A stretch of 64,000 nt of DNA. It comes from Pascua guehoae (lineage: Eukaryota; Basidiomycota; Tremellomycetes; Trichosporonales; Trichosporonaceae). The notes beneath the pieces are model-generated. The model was not told the DNA's origin and ran no database searches. It saw nothing but the letters and a program-made list of their open reading frames with translations. Positions 46,361 to 57,077 of this stretch are shown here, piece by piece. Position 1 is the stretch's first letter. Each line of letters opens with the position of its first letter. The stretch is from contig BCJX01000002.1 of NCBI GenBank assembly GCA_001600415.1, positions 3,653,297 through 3,717,296 of the forward strand, written 5' to 3'. Made by a program: the position numbers and the translations under genes.

Positions 46361-48646
46361 CTAGTGAAGAACAAACGCGACGGCACCAAGCGTGACACCC
46401 ACGACGGTCGCAGAGAGCGCCACAAGGGACGCAGTGTGGCCAGCAGCCGATTCTTTAACCTCTGTGCTCGATATGCCCGACTGTTGAACGTCGGTCGAGA
46501 GGTTCTTGTCCACAATAAACGACGGTGTCTTGAACATGAGCGGCTCATAGTCTGCACTGGGCTCGTCGCTGGCGTCGACGCCGCCGTAGCACCACGTGTC
46601 AAAGCACTGGGCGCAGTCTGCTGTGCGGTTTTCCGCAGTGTAGCCAAAGGCGCGGTCGGTGAGCGCACACGCGAGACACTTTGGCCATTCGGGAACGGTG
46701 CCGTTGAGCGTGAGCGAGCGCATGGCGCTCTCCATCTGGCTCAGGGCAGTGGCATTGTCGTACTGGAGCTGGAACGTGGTCGCGTTAGAGTACCACGACC
46801 ACGGGTAGTGGGGCACATAGACAATGAGCGGGTACGTCGTCTCGTTGCAGCCGAAGAAGACGGGGCGCGTGTTGAGGCCGCTGTTGACAAAGCCGTTTGT
46901 GCTGGGGACGGGGGGCATGAGGAGCGGCAAGTTTTCGCGCACGACAAACTCGAGTGCACGCTCATAGGTCGTCCGCATGGCCGAGCCATTGGGCCACGAG
47001 TAGGTCGTGTCGGCCGAGTTGTCAAAGGCGAGAATGGTGTCGACGGCACGCGGGGGTACAAGAAGCGGCTCGAGGGGAATGTTGTTGTTGGTCTCGCCAG
47101 CGTCGATGAGCGTGAGGTACTGTTGCCCATGGAGCACATTCGACTCTGGCTTGTATCCGCGCGCAAAGTTGGGAACCTGCGAGACGTCGTTTTGGTCCTC
47201 GCCAATCTCGCCGAGAATGTCCTTGATGACATCGGTGAGGATGCCGGCGTCGGTGCCGTTGAGCGTCACAATACCATAGTTGAACAGCGTCGACGACGTG
47301 CCCATGATAAAGCTCAGCTGGTCAAAGCCGCGGTAGCATGTGCCGTTTGGCTGGCCATTGTGAAACTCGGACCCGACGTGCTCGACGGGCATGAACATGC
47401 CGGCCGTGACATTGTTGTATCCAATCGCCCACGCGCCAAACTCGAATGGCGTAAACTCCCATGTTGTAGCATTCGCGCTGACAATGTGCTGGCCCGGTTC
47501 ACGCTCGGCCGCAATGAGAATCGGCATCGGCAGCTCGGCATTCTGGAACTGCGGCAACGTCTTGAACATCATGTCGACGGTATAGTTTGGGCTCGCACCC
47601 ATGCGGTACTCGACGGGCAGCAAGTGTTCACCGAGCGCCAGCGCCCAGTAGTCGGTGATCTGTGTTGGGAAGCCCTTGCCAGTCTTGGCGCGGACATTGG
47701 ACAGCAGGTCACGGTAAAACTTGACCTTGCCGTCCTTTGGGTAGATCAGGTTGGAGTCGAGGTTCCAGACATTGTTGACCAGGTCGGACGGAAGCTGCCC
47801 GCCATTGGCCATGAACGAGCCGGTGGCCCACGAGCCTCCAGAGAGGCCCGCCATGTACGATACCGCATCGAGCCATCCGCCCGTACCGGCATTGGTGGCC
47901 TCTTCGTTTTGCTCCATCAGAGCCATGGTCATGCCGAGACCGTTGATCATGGCTCGGTAGCCGCCGCCAGAGAGGGCGAGGCCGATCACTGGCGACCGAG
48001 GCGGGTTGGAAAGGCCGACCTTGGCCATCATCTTTTCCGTGGCCGCCTGGATACCGGGCGCACGCTGGGCGAGGTAGGCTTTCTCGCTGTCGCAGAGACC
48101 CTGGTCATTGTCAGCCGAGGCTCGCGGGGGGTTGTTGTTTGGTTCCAAGAGTCGTATGACACCAGAAGTGGAGGCCGCAGGGTGTCACATGCACAACAGA
48201 GGGATACGGCCAGGTGCGTGCGTGCGCATGGCCCATGTCACAAAGCTGTGTACCCGTTGCGCGCGTTTGGGCTGGCCGGCGCGTTTCGCGTCGCGCATTC
48301 CGCCATGTTGCGGTATGCGTTTGAGCCCCGTCGAGACCCGACAGCGCACTGCCCACCGCTTCTGCCGTTCCCCTAGGTGCTCCGCGCTCGTCACTGCACT
48401 CACATCGGTAGCCTCGCGGACCCATGTTGTGTCCGACGGGCAGTCGACCTCGTACGGGGCATAGTCGTCGCCGCCGCCAAGAAGCATCTGCTTGCCAGTG
48501 TTGAAGGCTAAGGGTTCTGGCGCGGGGTCATTGTCAAAGGCGGCCTGGACCTGCTCGGCGAGCGCAGCCTTTGCCTGGTCCCGCACGTCGTCGGCGCCGC
48601 TGGCGAGCGCGACCGCCGCGAGCGAGAGGAGTGGAGCGAGGTGCAT
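46361..48646 (-). CDS. PLB1: Phospholipase B / lysophospholipase, GPI-anchored
   Basis: Exons (minus) 48646-48404 and 48100-46361 give 660 residues, the usual size for fungal PLB. There is a signal peptide (MHLAPLLSLAAVALASG). Catalytic features are all present: SGGGYRAM (oxyanion and Arg, residues 125-132), the GLSGGS nucleophile (Ser168) and the TLIDAGETNNNIP aspartate. Many N-glycosylation sites (for example NATT, NGT, NRT) and cysteines near the C-terminus are seen, followed by a Ser-rich stretch and a hydrophobic tail (LVALSATVVGVTLGAVAFVL) fitting a GPI signal. The enzyme removes acyl chains from phospholipids at the cell surface. In related yeasts it is linked to nutrient uptake and virulence. 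The single intron is 303 nt. Confidence 0.95.
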
Positions 48647-49248
48647 GGAGGAAGGGAAGGGAGGAGAGTGGAGGTGGGGAGGTGGAGTGGAGTGGGGTGG
48701 AGGTAGAGTGTTGTTGTTGTTGTTGTGCCCTGTTGATGAATAAAGGGCAGTGTGTGTTGAACGGGACACAAAAGGAGTAGGGACAAAGTGTTAAAAGGAC
48801 GGCGCAGTCGTCTTGTACGCGGTGTCGAGGCCAGCGAGGGACGCGATGGTGGGTTGGAACAAGTGGAGGAGTAGTGGGGGCGAGTTGCGTGAGTTGCTGT
48901 GCAAAGTGCGGAAGAGGATTCGGCCGCCGTATGGGCGGGCGACGCAGGCACAGGACAGGGTTTAAAAAAGAGGGACACCCAGTCGATAAGAGTCGATGAC
49001 AAACGAAGTAGTAGTGGTAGTGTCCAGTAGAGGGATGACGAGGATGGCCAAAAGGGAGATGAATGGAACGGGTGTTGTTGAAGAAGTGAGCAAAGGGACT
49101 ATTAAAAGATGTTGCATGGCAGGGTGAGGCGCGGGCGACGTCGCCGGCGGCCGGGCGAGCAGTCCGCAGCAGTAGTAGGGTAGGGTCGACGATAACGCGA
49201 AGTTATAACGCATCGATAAACAGGAGATGGCGGATGACAGGAACGGCA

Positions 49249-49290
49249 GCATGCATGCATGCATGCATGCATTCATTCATTGATTGACTG
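49249..49290. repeat. (GCAT)n/(ATTC)n/(GATT)n microsatellite
   Basis: About five GCAT units grading into CATT and TGAT units. Confidence 0.9.
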
Positions 49291-50401
49291 ATTGTTGGGT
49301 GCTGTGCAGTGCTGTGCTGTGCCATGCCGAGAGGAGTAGCGGACTGGCCCGGTTCTGACGGGTTGTGGCTCCGAAATCGGGCGCCGAGAGATGACTAGCT
49401 CGTTTGTCTGAAGCCAGCCTCCAGCCGAGGGCCGAGCATGCGCAGTCGACTGCGGTGCATGTGCATGTACATGTCCGCTCTTGTGCACAGCAATGCTGCC
49501 GCACGGCATGACCGATTGCCGATCACCGACGGTCAAAGCGAACCAGCCGCGCGGCTCGTCGGCGTGCCCGCCCTGAAGGAATCACAAAACGGAGCGTTTG
49601 GCCTGTTTTTCACGTCGGCAACCTCGTGTGCATCGCTCGTACGCGTTTGCGAGTGTGGGGACTTTGGCTTTGGACAACGACTGCTCTGCACATACCCGGG
49701 TACATTTACATACACGGGCCGAGAATCTACATGCGCAGTATGCTTGGCGAGCGCTGGGTTTGCTCGGCAGGCACCCCCGTGGTTTGTCCAGGCACTGACA
49801 CTACTACTGTATGCAGCACGTCCAGCAACAGCAACGATCAAGAGGCACCGACTTCACTCGATTGCATCGAGTCCGATTCACCACTGAACTTTTGAGACAG
49901 CGCAAGGCAATGAGGTTACGATCGTTTCCATCTCCTTTACCCCTTCCACCTGTTGCTTCGGGGGCCTGACCTGCCCCGACCATCCGCGAAGCCAGCCCAC
50001 TCCGGCATGGCCGTGTTGGTCTGACAACTCGTGCCGTTTCCGACGGCTCTGCAAGTGCATGTAGGCTGGCCTCGGCAGTTGGATTCGCCATGAAACCGGC
50101 ACTATGAACGACGGGGGATCCGGTATCCACATATCCACAGGTGCTGCACATGCTGCGAGTTGATCGCACCAGCGGCCACCAGCGGTCCATGGACCTCGGC
50201 CCCACACCACTATACCAGTGCACGTGCCCGTCGGCACAGCGCCGCCGCTCGCGTCGGCGGCGTCGCGTGCGCGGTGCGCGGTGCCGACGGTACCGACCTG
50301 CTCAGTCCGAGCGCAGCCAATGGAGACGAAGAGCGGCAACGCGTGTAATGTCGCCCGAACCACAGCCCCCGCAACTTACTGAAATGTGCAGGGACCACAA
50401 T

Positions 50402-50450
50402 ACACTCTCTCTGACACCACTCTCTCTGACACCACTCTCTCTGACTACAC
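50402..50450 (+). repeat. 15-bp ACTCTCTCTGACACC repeat in the protease-like gene leader
   Basis: Three copies, the last diverging, ending 20 bases before the start codon at 50470. Probably in the 5' UTR; pyrimidine-rich. Confidence 0.85.
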
Positions 50451-50469
50451 TCTTTTCATCCCAGCGCGC

Positions 50470-52468
50470 ATGAACATTCTCACCGCCTCCCTCGCCCTCG
50501 CCGCCACGGCGGCCGCCCACCCGGGACGCGAGCCGCGCCGTATCGACCCCCGCGTGGCGTCGGGTGTTGGCCCGCGCACATTTCCGATCGTGTACGATGC
50601 ACACGATGTGCGTGGTGTAGACCGCCGCTCGGCGATGGACAAGCGGGCGGTGGACGTTGGGTGAGCCGGTTGTGGAATATTGCAGTGTGCCGCCCGTGTG
50701 CCGCCCGTGTCGGCGTCTCCAAAGTCTTGGCATGTTTCAAGGGGTCAAGGCCTCGATAATTCATCCACAACAGATCCCGAGGCTGCTTTCGAACGGTACT
50801 GCCTCGGTGGCTAGTGCAGCGAGCACAGCCGGGTACTATACACAACTGTTCTAGAACGCCGATTGCATGGTGTACTCGTTTATCTGTCGGATGACTGATG
50901 GCGCGCCGCTGTAAGGTTTGTGATGCGTGGCGTTGGCATGTTCCTCGCCACGTTTCTGGACAGTGACGGCTTTTCCGCTCGCCGTCTCTTGTCACCTGCA
51001 ACAATGGCCCCATGCGTCACCCCTCGACACCCCCGATACCATGAAATCGATGGCTAACATGCGATACAGGCTCACCAATTTCGGCAACTCCAATTACGGC
51101 CTGGACAGCAGGTACACACTCGAGATTGAGATTGGGTGAGTGTCAAGCTCGCTCCCTTGCTCGCGGCTCACCAACAGAACTCCGCCCCAGACCGTTCCTG
51201 TCATCTTGGACAGCTGGTACCATGACCTCACTGTCTATAGGCTCGACCTGACCCACTCGGCTAAGCCGACCTTTGATAGCACCAAGAGCGCTACATACAG
51301 CGTGGTTCCAAACCAAGTTGCACCCGTTGTTGGGTTACCTGCCGTCGATGTGGTCAAGATCGGCGACGCGACACAAAACCAGTCTTTTAGTAGGTTGGAG
51401 ATGAGGCCGTGCAGTCGTAACGCAGAGCTTTGTCGGATGGCACCCGCTAACTTGGCATAGCCTACTACCCAGTGGATGCTTCCAGCACGGCAACGTTGGG
51501 CTTTGGCTTCCCGTACCGAGGGAAAGAAAACGAAACCACTCCGTCGTTCTGGGACCAGCAGGCGCCGTCGTGGACGGACAAGCAGATTGGCCTGTACTTT
51601 AAGCAGTACCGGTACTACAAACCAGAGGGGTCAAACCTGTCGATGAAGCAAAAGGACGGCGGCGGCCTGACGATTGGGTGAGGAGGGGGACCTAGGAGGG
51701 TCGTTCGTCGAGGTTTTTTTCGCCCAACTGACCTCGTTCGCAGCGGTGTCAACAGCGCAATGTTCACGGGCGACATCAACTACATGTCCCTGCCCGACTC
51801 GCCCGACTACTGGCATGTTCCGCTCCAGGGCGTCGCGGTCAATGGGCACAGCGTCGACATTGGCCTCAACAAATCCGAGTCGACCCCCATGCAGCGCGCA
51901 ATCATCAGTACCGGAGAGGAAATGATCCGTGCCCCCGCCAACGCCACTGCAGCATTCTACTCGCACATTCCCGGCGCTCGCGCCCTGCCCGACGACGCCA
52001 TGCTCGACGGATACTGGATGTTCCCGTGCAACACCACCGACGTCAACATTACTTTTACGATTGGCGCGCACGACTACCCCATAACTATTGACGACCTCGC
52101 CATTGGCCAATGGTCGGGCAACAGCTATGGCGGCTTTTCAAAGGAGCCTGCCACAAACGGCTCGTGGTGTATCGGCGCCATCATGGAATTCAAAAGGGGG
52201 TAAGTATGCCATTCTTTTGCTGGAAAACTCTCCTAACGCCCGCAGGGCAAACTCTACCACGCCGGAAGAGTACACTTGGACCATCGGCACGGCCTTTCTC
52301 AAGAACGTCTACACGGCCTTCCGCTTTGAACCGTACGCCGTCGGGTTTGCCGCCCTTTCGGAAGCGGCGCTCAAGACAAAGCCGACGAGCGGCGTCCCGC
52401 GTGTCGCTGTCAGTGTCGGGGCCCTGGCGACCGTCGTCGTCGCTGCGTGTGCCGCCGTGCTGCTCTAA
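50470..52468 (+). CDS. Pepsin-like (A1) protein with altered catalytic motifs, GPI-anchored
   Basis: Six exons (50470-50660, 51070-51135, 51178-51389, 51461-51677, 51744-52199, 52246-52468) give 454 residues. Signal peptide (MNILTASLALAATAAA), propeptide ending in DKR, then YTLEIEIGTPPQTVPVILDS, as at the start of an A1 protease. The first active motif, normally D(T/S)GS, reads DSWY (Asp97 kept, Gly lost). The second, normally D(T/S)G, reads STGEEMIRAP (Ser284 replaces the Asp). Fold landmarks remain: MQRAIISTG, GSWCIGAIMEF and the ending TWTIGTAFLKNVYTAFRF. The last 20 residues are hydrophobic, fitting a GPI signal. It is thus very likely an inactive surface pseudoprotease. The first intron is 409 nt; the others are 42-71 nt. 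All exons join in frame, so this is not a decayed pseudogene. Confidence 0.88.
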
Positions 52469-53224
52469 GTGTCACTCCCGTGTTGTGTCTCGTTTGGAAA
52501 GGGAATTGTGCCGTTTTAATTAAAGACTCAAAGAATCAAGTGAGAACCGTCGTAGTATCACATCCAGTCATTATCTAGTCATGCCCATGAAGGAAAATCT
52601 CCCTATCTCGAGTACGCGGGCGTTGGACAGGTGGTGGCTCACACGCTTGCTTCCAGCCTTGTTACAAGGGAAGGTGGTGGACAGTACCCCGCATTTCTCG
52701 CGGTTGTATGCAGGATGCAGCAATGGGCTGCAGAGGAGCGCGAGTGGAGCAATTTTTCGTCCCTCGACTACACGGGGGGGGGGGGGGGGTTCGGGACGCC
52801 CCTAGGTTGCAAAGTCGCCAAATAGCAAGGTCGAACTTGAGAGTCGCTAGTCGGGTAAGGGTGATGGTAGGGCTGTAGGAAGCCCGAGGTGGAAATGCGC
52901 ACACGCAGGCTTTGTCGAATTCGGGGTCGCGGCAACGGCTGGAAACGTCCCCCAGCAACACCTGGCAACCAGAACAGTGTCCCATGGCATCTACCATCAT
53001 GCACCGCGCAGACGAGCAAAGGGGATAAAAACGTCACGAGACAGACCCCACATTCATGGCATGTGGCACAGCCGAATGCTGCCGAGAGGCCACCAAACCC
53101 AGTGTGGCACTTGGATCCCCGACCCTCCACGGCCCATTCCCACATCCTCCAACCGTAACAACACCTCCAGACACGGCCAACACGCTCCCAACATGTCCCC
53201 AGTGAGCACAGGGGGCCCAAAAAG
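52469..53224. other. Intergenic region
   Basis: No supported gene. It includes TTAATTAAAGACTCAAAGAATC just after the protease-like stop, a likely 3'-end AT-rich signal, and a G run at 52776-52789. Confidence 0.5.
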
Positions 53225-53329
53225 GTCACGACGGGGATCGAACCCGCGATCTCCTGATTACTTGCGATGACATGAAACACGTTCTGAAACCATCGTAGTC
53301 AGACGCCGTACCGTTTGGCCACGCGACCT
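53225..53329 (-). tRNA. tRNA-Arg (ACG) with a roughly 34-nt intron
   Basis: On the minus strand GGTCGCG pairs with CGTGACC (one G-U). The D arm is GCCAAACGGTACGGC. The anticodon stem TCTGA/TCAGG encloses CTACGA plus A, once an intron of about 34 bases after position 37 is removed. The T arm is GCGGGTTCGATCCCCGT. Anticodon ACG gives Arg. Confidence 0.87.
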
Positions 53330-53495
53330 TGACGATTGTCAGTGTGTGAAATGGCGTGCGGCCGCGGACCACGTAGCCGGGCGAGATGAGATCGTTGTTG
53401 AGCCGTTGCTGCTGAGAGTACGAGGAGGGGGGGGGGGGTTGTCGATGTGCGAGATATCTATAACAGCCTATTCTACAACAGGTTATTTCTCAGCT

Positions 53496-55467
53496 CTACT
53501 GCGCGTTGCGTGCCGCCGCCCACTCGTCGTTATAGAAGGGGGGCACAATCTCTATCCGCTGCTGGACGGGTACGAGGGTACCAGCATCCTGTTCATACTG
53601 CACGGCATCCTGGGGGGCGGTCTGCAATGCGCCATTGCCCGCACCAGTCCTGTGGGTCCCGTGAACCGTCCTAGTTTGTGGCGGATTGTACAGGTTTCGC
53701 GTCTTGCCCGACGAGCTTGCAGTCCGTGCCGAGGATGAGACAGAGGATGAGACACCAGTAGTACTCTCTTGGAGCCAGCGGGAGAGCAGGGGCGAGATCT
53801 TTGATTCGCCTCTCGAGTCGTTGTCCTGCTGGTGGTACGGGAGTTGTCTGAACACGTGTCAGTGGGGGGTAGGGGGGTAGGGGGGTAGGGGGGTAGGGGG
53901 TAAGACTGGAGTCTCGCCTGGGGTTAGACTTACGTAGCGGTTTGAGACGTGTCGGGCGGCCCGGTGTAGGATGGTGCCGAGTGGTCCCTGTCTGTATTGT
54001 CAGCTTGGTCCAGATCAGGAGGTGGGTAAGGGTGATGCATAAAGAGGTGGCAAACTCTTGCTCACACGGAGTCATATCAGGAGTGGGCGACTCGTCGAGT
54101 ATCCCCCGATTATCCAGGACAATGTCAGGTTTCTCCGGGGCTGCCTTGCGCTTGCGAGAGCGACGGCGGATGAGGAACAAGATCAAGGCGATGAGGGCAA
54201 TGGCGCCCAGAACGCCTCCAACCTGCTGTCAGGGAACAACGCTTTGATACTGTGGAACTCACCACTCCGCCTGCGATGGCGCCCGTGTTGGGGCGAGATT
54301 TGGCGGTTGTGGCGGTTGTGGGGGAGTCGGTTGAGTCTGCAGGACCTGCCGAGCTCGTCTCTGTGATATTCGGCTGGGTTCCTTCGGCATAATAACTCCA
54401 CAGCCTCATGCTGTCAACCTGGAGAAGGTTGTCTTTTGACCGAAGCGTAATGTTGTACTTGACTGTTGGGTCGAGGCGGGTGATGAAAAGGTCTACCATC
54501 CAAACGTTCAAGTCATACCCAGTATCAAACTGTAGGGATTGCTGGTCTGGCAGTCCCGGGGTAAAACTAATGGCCATACCACCGCAGTCGGGACAACGTG
54601 CCCCGAAGAGTTCTAAAAATGAGGTATTGGCGGCAAGCGAGTAGGTGACTTGGGCGCCTTGAGAACCCGTGGCCAGCGCATATTGCCCTCGGTAGGACAC
54701 TTGTGGTCAGCTCTACACTCCCATAAACGCAGCTTACCAGAGGAACTGATGGCCCTTGCCATGTTCCATTCGCCGCTCCATGTGAAGGCTGGATCGGGAT
54801 TAGGTAGCGTCCCAGTGTCGTCTGCAAACGTGATTGTTTGGTTTCTCATTTCTGAGAAGTCCCGTCTGAGGAATGAATTAGCTCGTGCCTAGGTCGCCAT
54901 CACCTACGCGTTGGTCTTCACCAGGAGCCTGTAACCGATACCGTGGATCTCGATAGAACTCGGAAGATCCTTGATGAGTTGAAAGGAACCCGTGTGGGAT
55001 CCGTCTGATATGTTCCCCGACTTGGCAAGCAGAGCCGACTCGAAGAGCGTTACGGTCGTTGTGACCAAGTCGACCGTATACTCGGCGCGAGTTTCGAGTG
55101 GATCCTCCGAACCCCAGTCTCCCGCCCTCCTCCCGTTGACGTCAAGAGGACTGCCGAGGGCTGTAAATTCGATGCGACACGAGGACGAGTTGCCCGATAT
55201 TGTAGACTCGGGCGTAAGGAGCGTGGCGACGCCCGGAGTCTCCTCTCTGTACCCAAGATGCCAATCCCCCGACCACTTGATAGCAGGACTGTGGATTGAC
55301 CGGATTAGAGCAATCCTGAATTCATCCAGTAGATTATCGTCCAGGTCGCGTCGAGCAAAGGTTCTTGGAAAGGCGCCGTCATTCGAGTCGGGTATTTCCT
55401 CCATCTGTGACTGGGCGCAAGCAGACTGTATTGGGAGCGCGACTAAAACAGTGGCAAAGAAAGACAT
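53496..55467 (-). CDS. Unknown single-pass membrane protein with extracellular repeat-like domains
   Basis: Six exons (minus: 55467-54908, 54865-54738, 54699-54263, 54225-54066, 53991-53934, 53847-53496) give 564 residues with all phases consistent; introns are 37-86 nt. A signal peptide (MSFFATVLVALPIQSACAQ) is followed by two similar beta-rich ectodomain units (SPAIKWSGDWHLG ... and PAFTWSGEWNMARA ...), each followed by a strand-rich stretch. Ser/Thr-rich stalk, transmembrane helix (GGVLGAIALIALILFLI), a stop-transfer RRRSRKRK, then a cytosolic tail ending PVQQRIEIVPPFYNDEW. This plan is common in agaricomycete and tremellomycete surface proteins of unknown function. It may be a wall or nutrient sensor (inference). 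Confidence 0.75.
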
Positions 55468-57077
55468 GGTGGGGATGGTGGGGATGGCAGTTGTGAGGGC
55501 GCTGGACAATGCCTTTTTGTGCTGTGTTGGGGAGAGCCCTCGGCTGTGTGGAGCCTGCAGCTGTCTGCGACGCACTGCCTTGTGGCTGGCTATAGCACGA
55601 ACACGGTGTGCCAAGAGCGAGGCGTGCCTTTTGTTTGATCCAAACGCCGCTCCCTTTAGTGGAGACCAGGCCCCGCCCAGCGAGTGATAACCCATGCACT
55701 GCAGTATAGGTAGAGTAACACGAACGACACTGGCACCAGAACTTCGTACCTGGCGGGTTCCTCTCGTGCCCAGGACTGTAGATTCGAGAATTGTATCGGA
55801 AGTAGACTACAGGACATCTCGGAGGACACGGTAGTGAAAGACACGGAAAGACAGGAACACTTTTCCAGGTGAATTTCAAAAGTCTCACCAGGGGGATCAG
55901 GGTTGCAGTGAGAGACATTGCCCGGCGCGCTTGGAACCATCTGCGGCAACACCTCCCTGGAAAGCATTTGTTTGATCCCGGTCAAGTACGCGTCAATGGA
56001 GATGCAACCGTCGTCGTCTATGCTTCCGTTCTAGGGGCCAAGAAGAAGTTGGTGCTGTTTAAGAGGCTTCATTTGGTCCGGAAATGGACGCCTGGAATAG
56101 CGTCCTGCTATCAGCCTGCTTGGAAGTTTCAGAATACCGTCAAACGTGCAAGTTCAATTACCGTCAAACTCAGAAGTTGTGCAAAATACCGTCAAACTTA
56201 AAAGTTATTTAAAACAAGAAGCTGTTCAAAATACCGTCAAGGAGGCGTGTCTAGCACCGCGCTGATAAGCATTATGCTACACATCTTGGGTGTCCTTGGG
56301 TAAGTAAAGCGCCAATGACTCTCGATTCTAGCCATGTGGGGGATCAAAACCAAGTACAGTAGCCTCGCCCCGCCCCCGTTGAACGGGTTCCGTACACCTG
56401 AAAGAGCCAGCGAGCGAGTACCTGTGTGTCCGGAAAGTCATGAGACTGCCATAACTGTTGTGGGGTTGTAGGTACTCGAGCCTCGGCGCACGCGCGCGCC
56501 CCGCGACGCTATTTCAGCCCGCGTGCGATACGCTCGATTTATGCATCGCTCTGTAGACTCATTGCAGCATTAACAAGCTCGAGGACGCGCGCAGTCCGCA
56601 TACAGGGAGATGGGCAAGACATGTGGGATACAACAAGCATGAAACACCCGTGTGTCCACTTACCGTGCCATTACATCGGTCTTGAGAGTGTGCGCAACTT
56701 GGACTAGACAGGGCTAAAAATGGCAGCCTCAGGCTTTCCAGACGCACCTGTACTCGAGCGACTGACTGCGTATAATGCAACATTGTCTCATCGTTAATTC
56801 CCGACTGTGCAAAATACGCACCCTCCGCCTGAACCACACCATCTCCAGTCAACACCCTCCACGCAAAGTGCACCGTTTGGCACTCGCAGAAGAGCCACGT
56901 TTGGTCCATGTCGGGGATCGGGGACCGAAAGTGCCACCAGCCTGCCACAATGACGTAATGCACCAAACGACCCAAAGATAGAACGCGTCCACGCCCTGGC
57001 CTAGCTTACGAGTTCGCCTTTCGACTACTCACTTCTCTTTCGCGTTCTCTACATTGCATACCCGCAACGTGAAAAGT
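55468..57077. other. Intergenic region with AT-rich repeat
   Basis: No clear gene. Minus-strand open frames at 55656-55985 and 56559-56975 contain partly protein-like stretches (for example HYVIVAGWWHFRSPIPDMDQ) but no family or splice support. An AT-rich repeat lies at 56130-56245. Confidence 0.45.
56130..56245. repeat. AT-rich degenerate repeat of AATACCGTCAAAC
   Basis: Four copies of TACCGTCAA (about 56135, 56159, 56187, 56232) separated by AGTT-containing spacers of 24-45 bases. Its base composition is very different from its GC-rich surroundings. Confidence 0.8.

Larger units (their letters stand above)
48647..50469. other. Intergenic region between divergent PLB and the protease-like gene
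   Basis: 1.8 kb with no supported gene. It contains GTTGTTGTTG (48711-48725), a GCAT tetranucleotide tract (49249-49282) and a 15-bp repeat at 50402-50450. Both flanking genes encode probable GPI-anchored surface proteins, so shared regulation is possible (inference). Confidence 0.5.

Noticed and set aside
46340..48376. A 678-codon plus-strand frame antisense to phospholipase B
   Set aside because: Opposite-strand shadow of a clearly identified enzyme.
56559..56975. A 138-codon minus-strand ORF with a partly protein-like start
   Set aside because: No family, no consistent splice partners, and the second half looks random; left as unresolved intergenic sequence.
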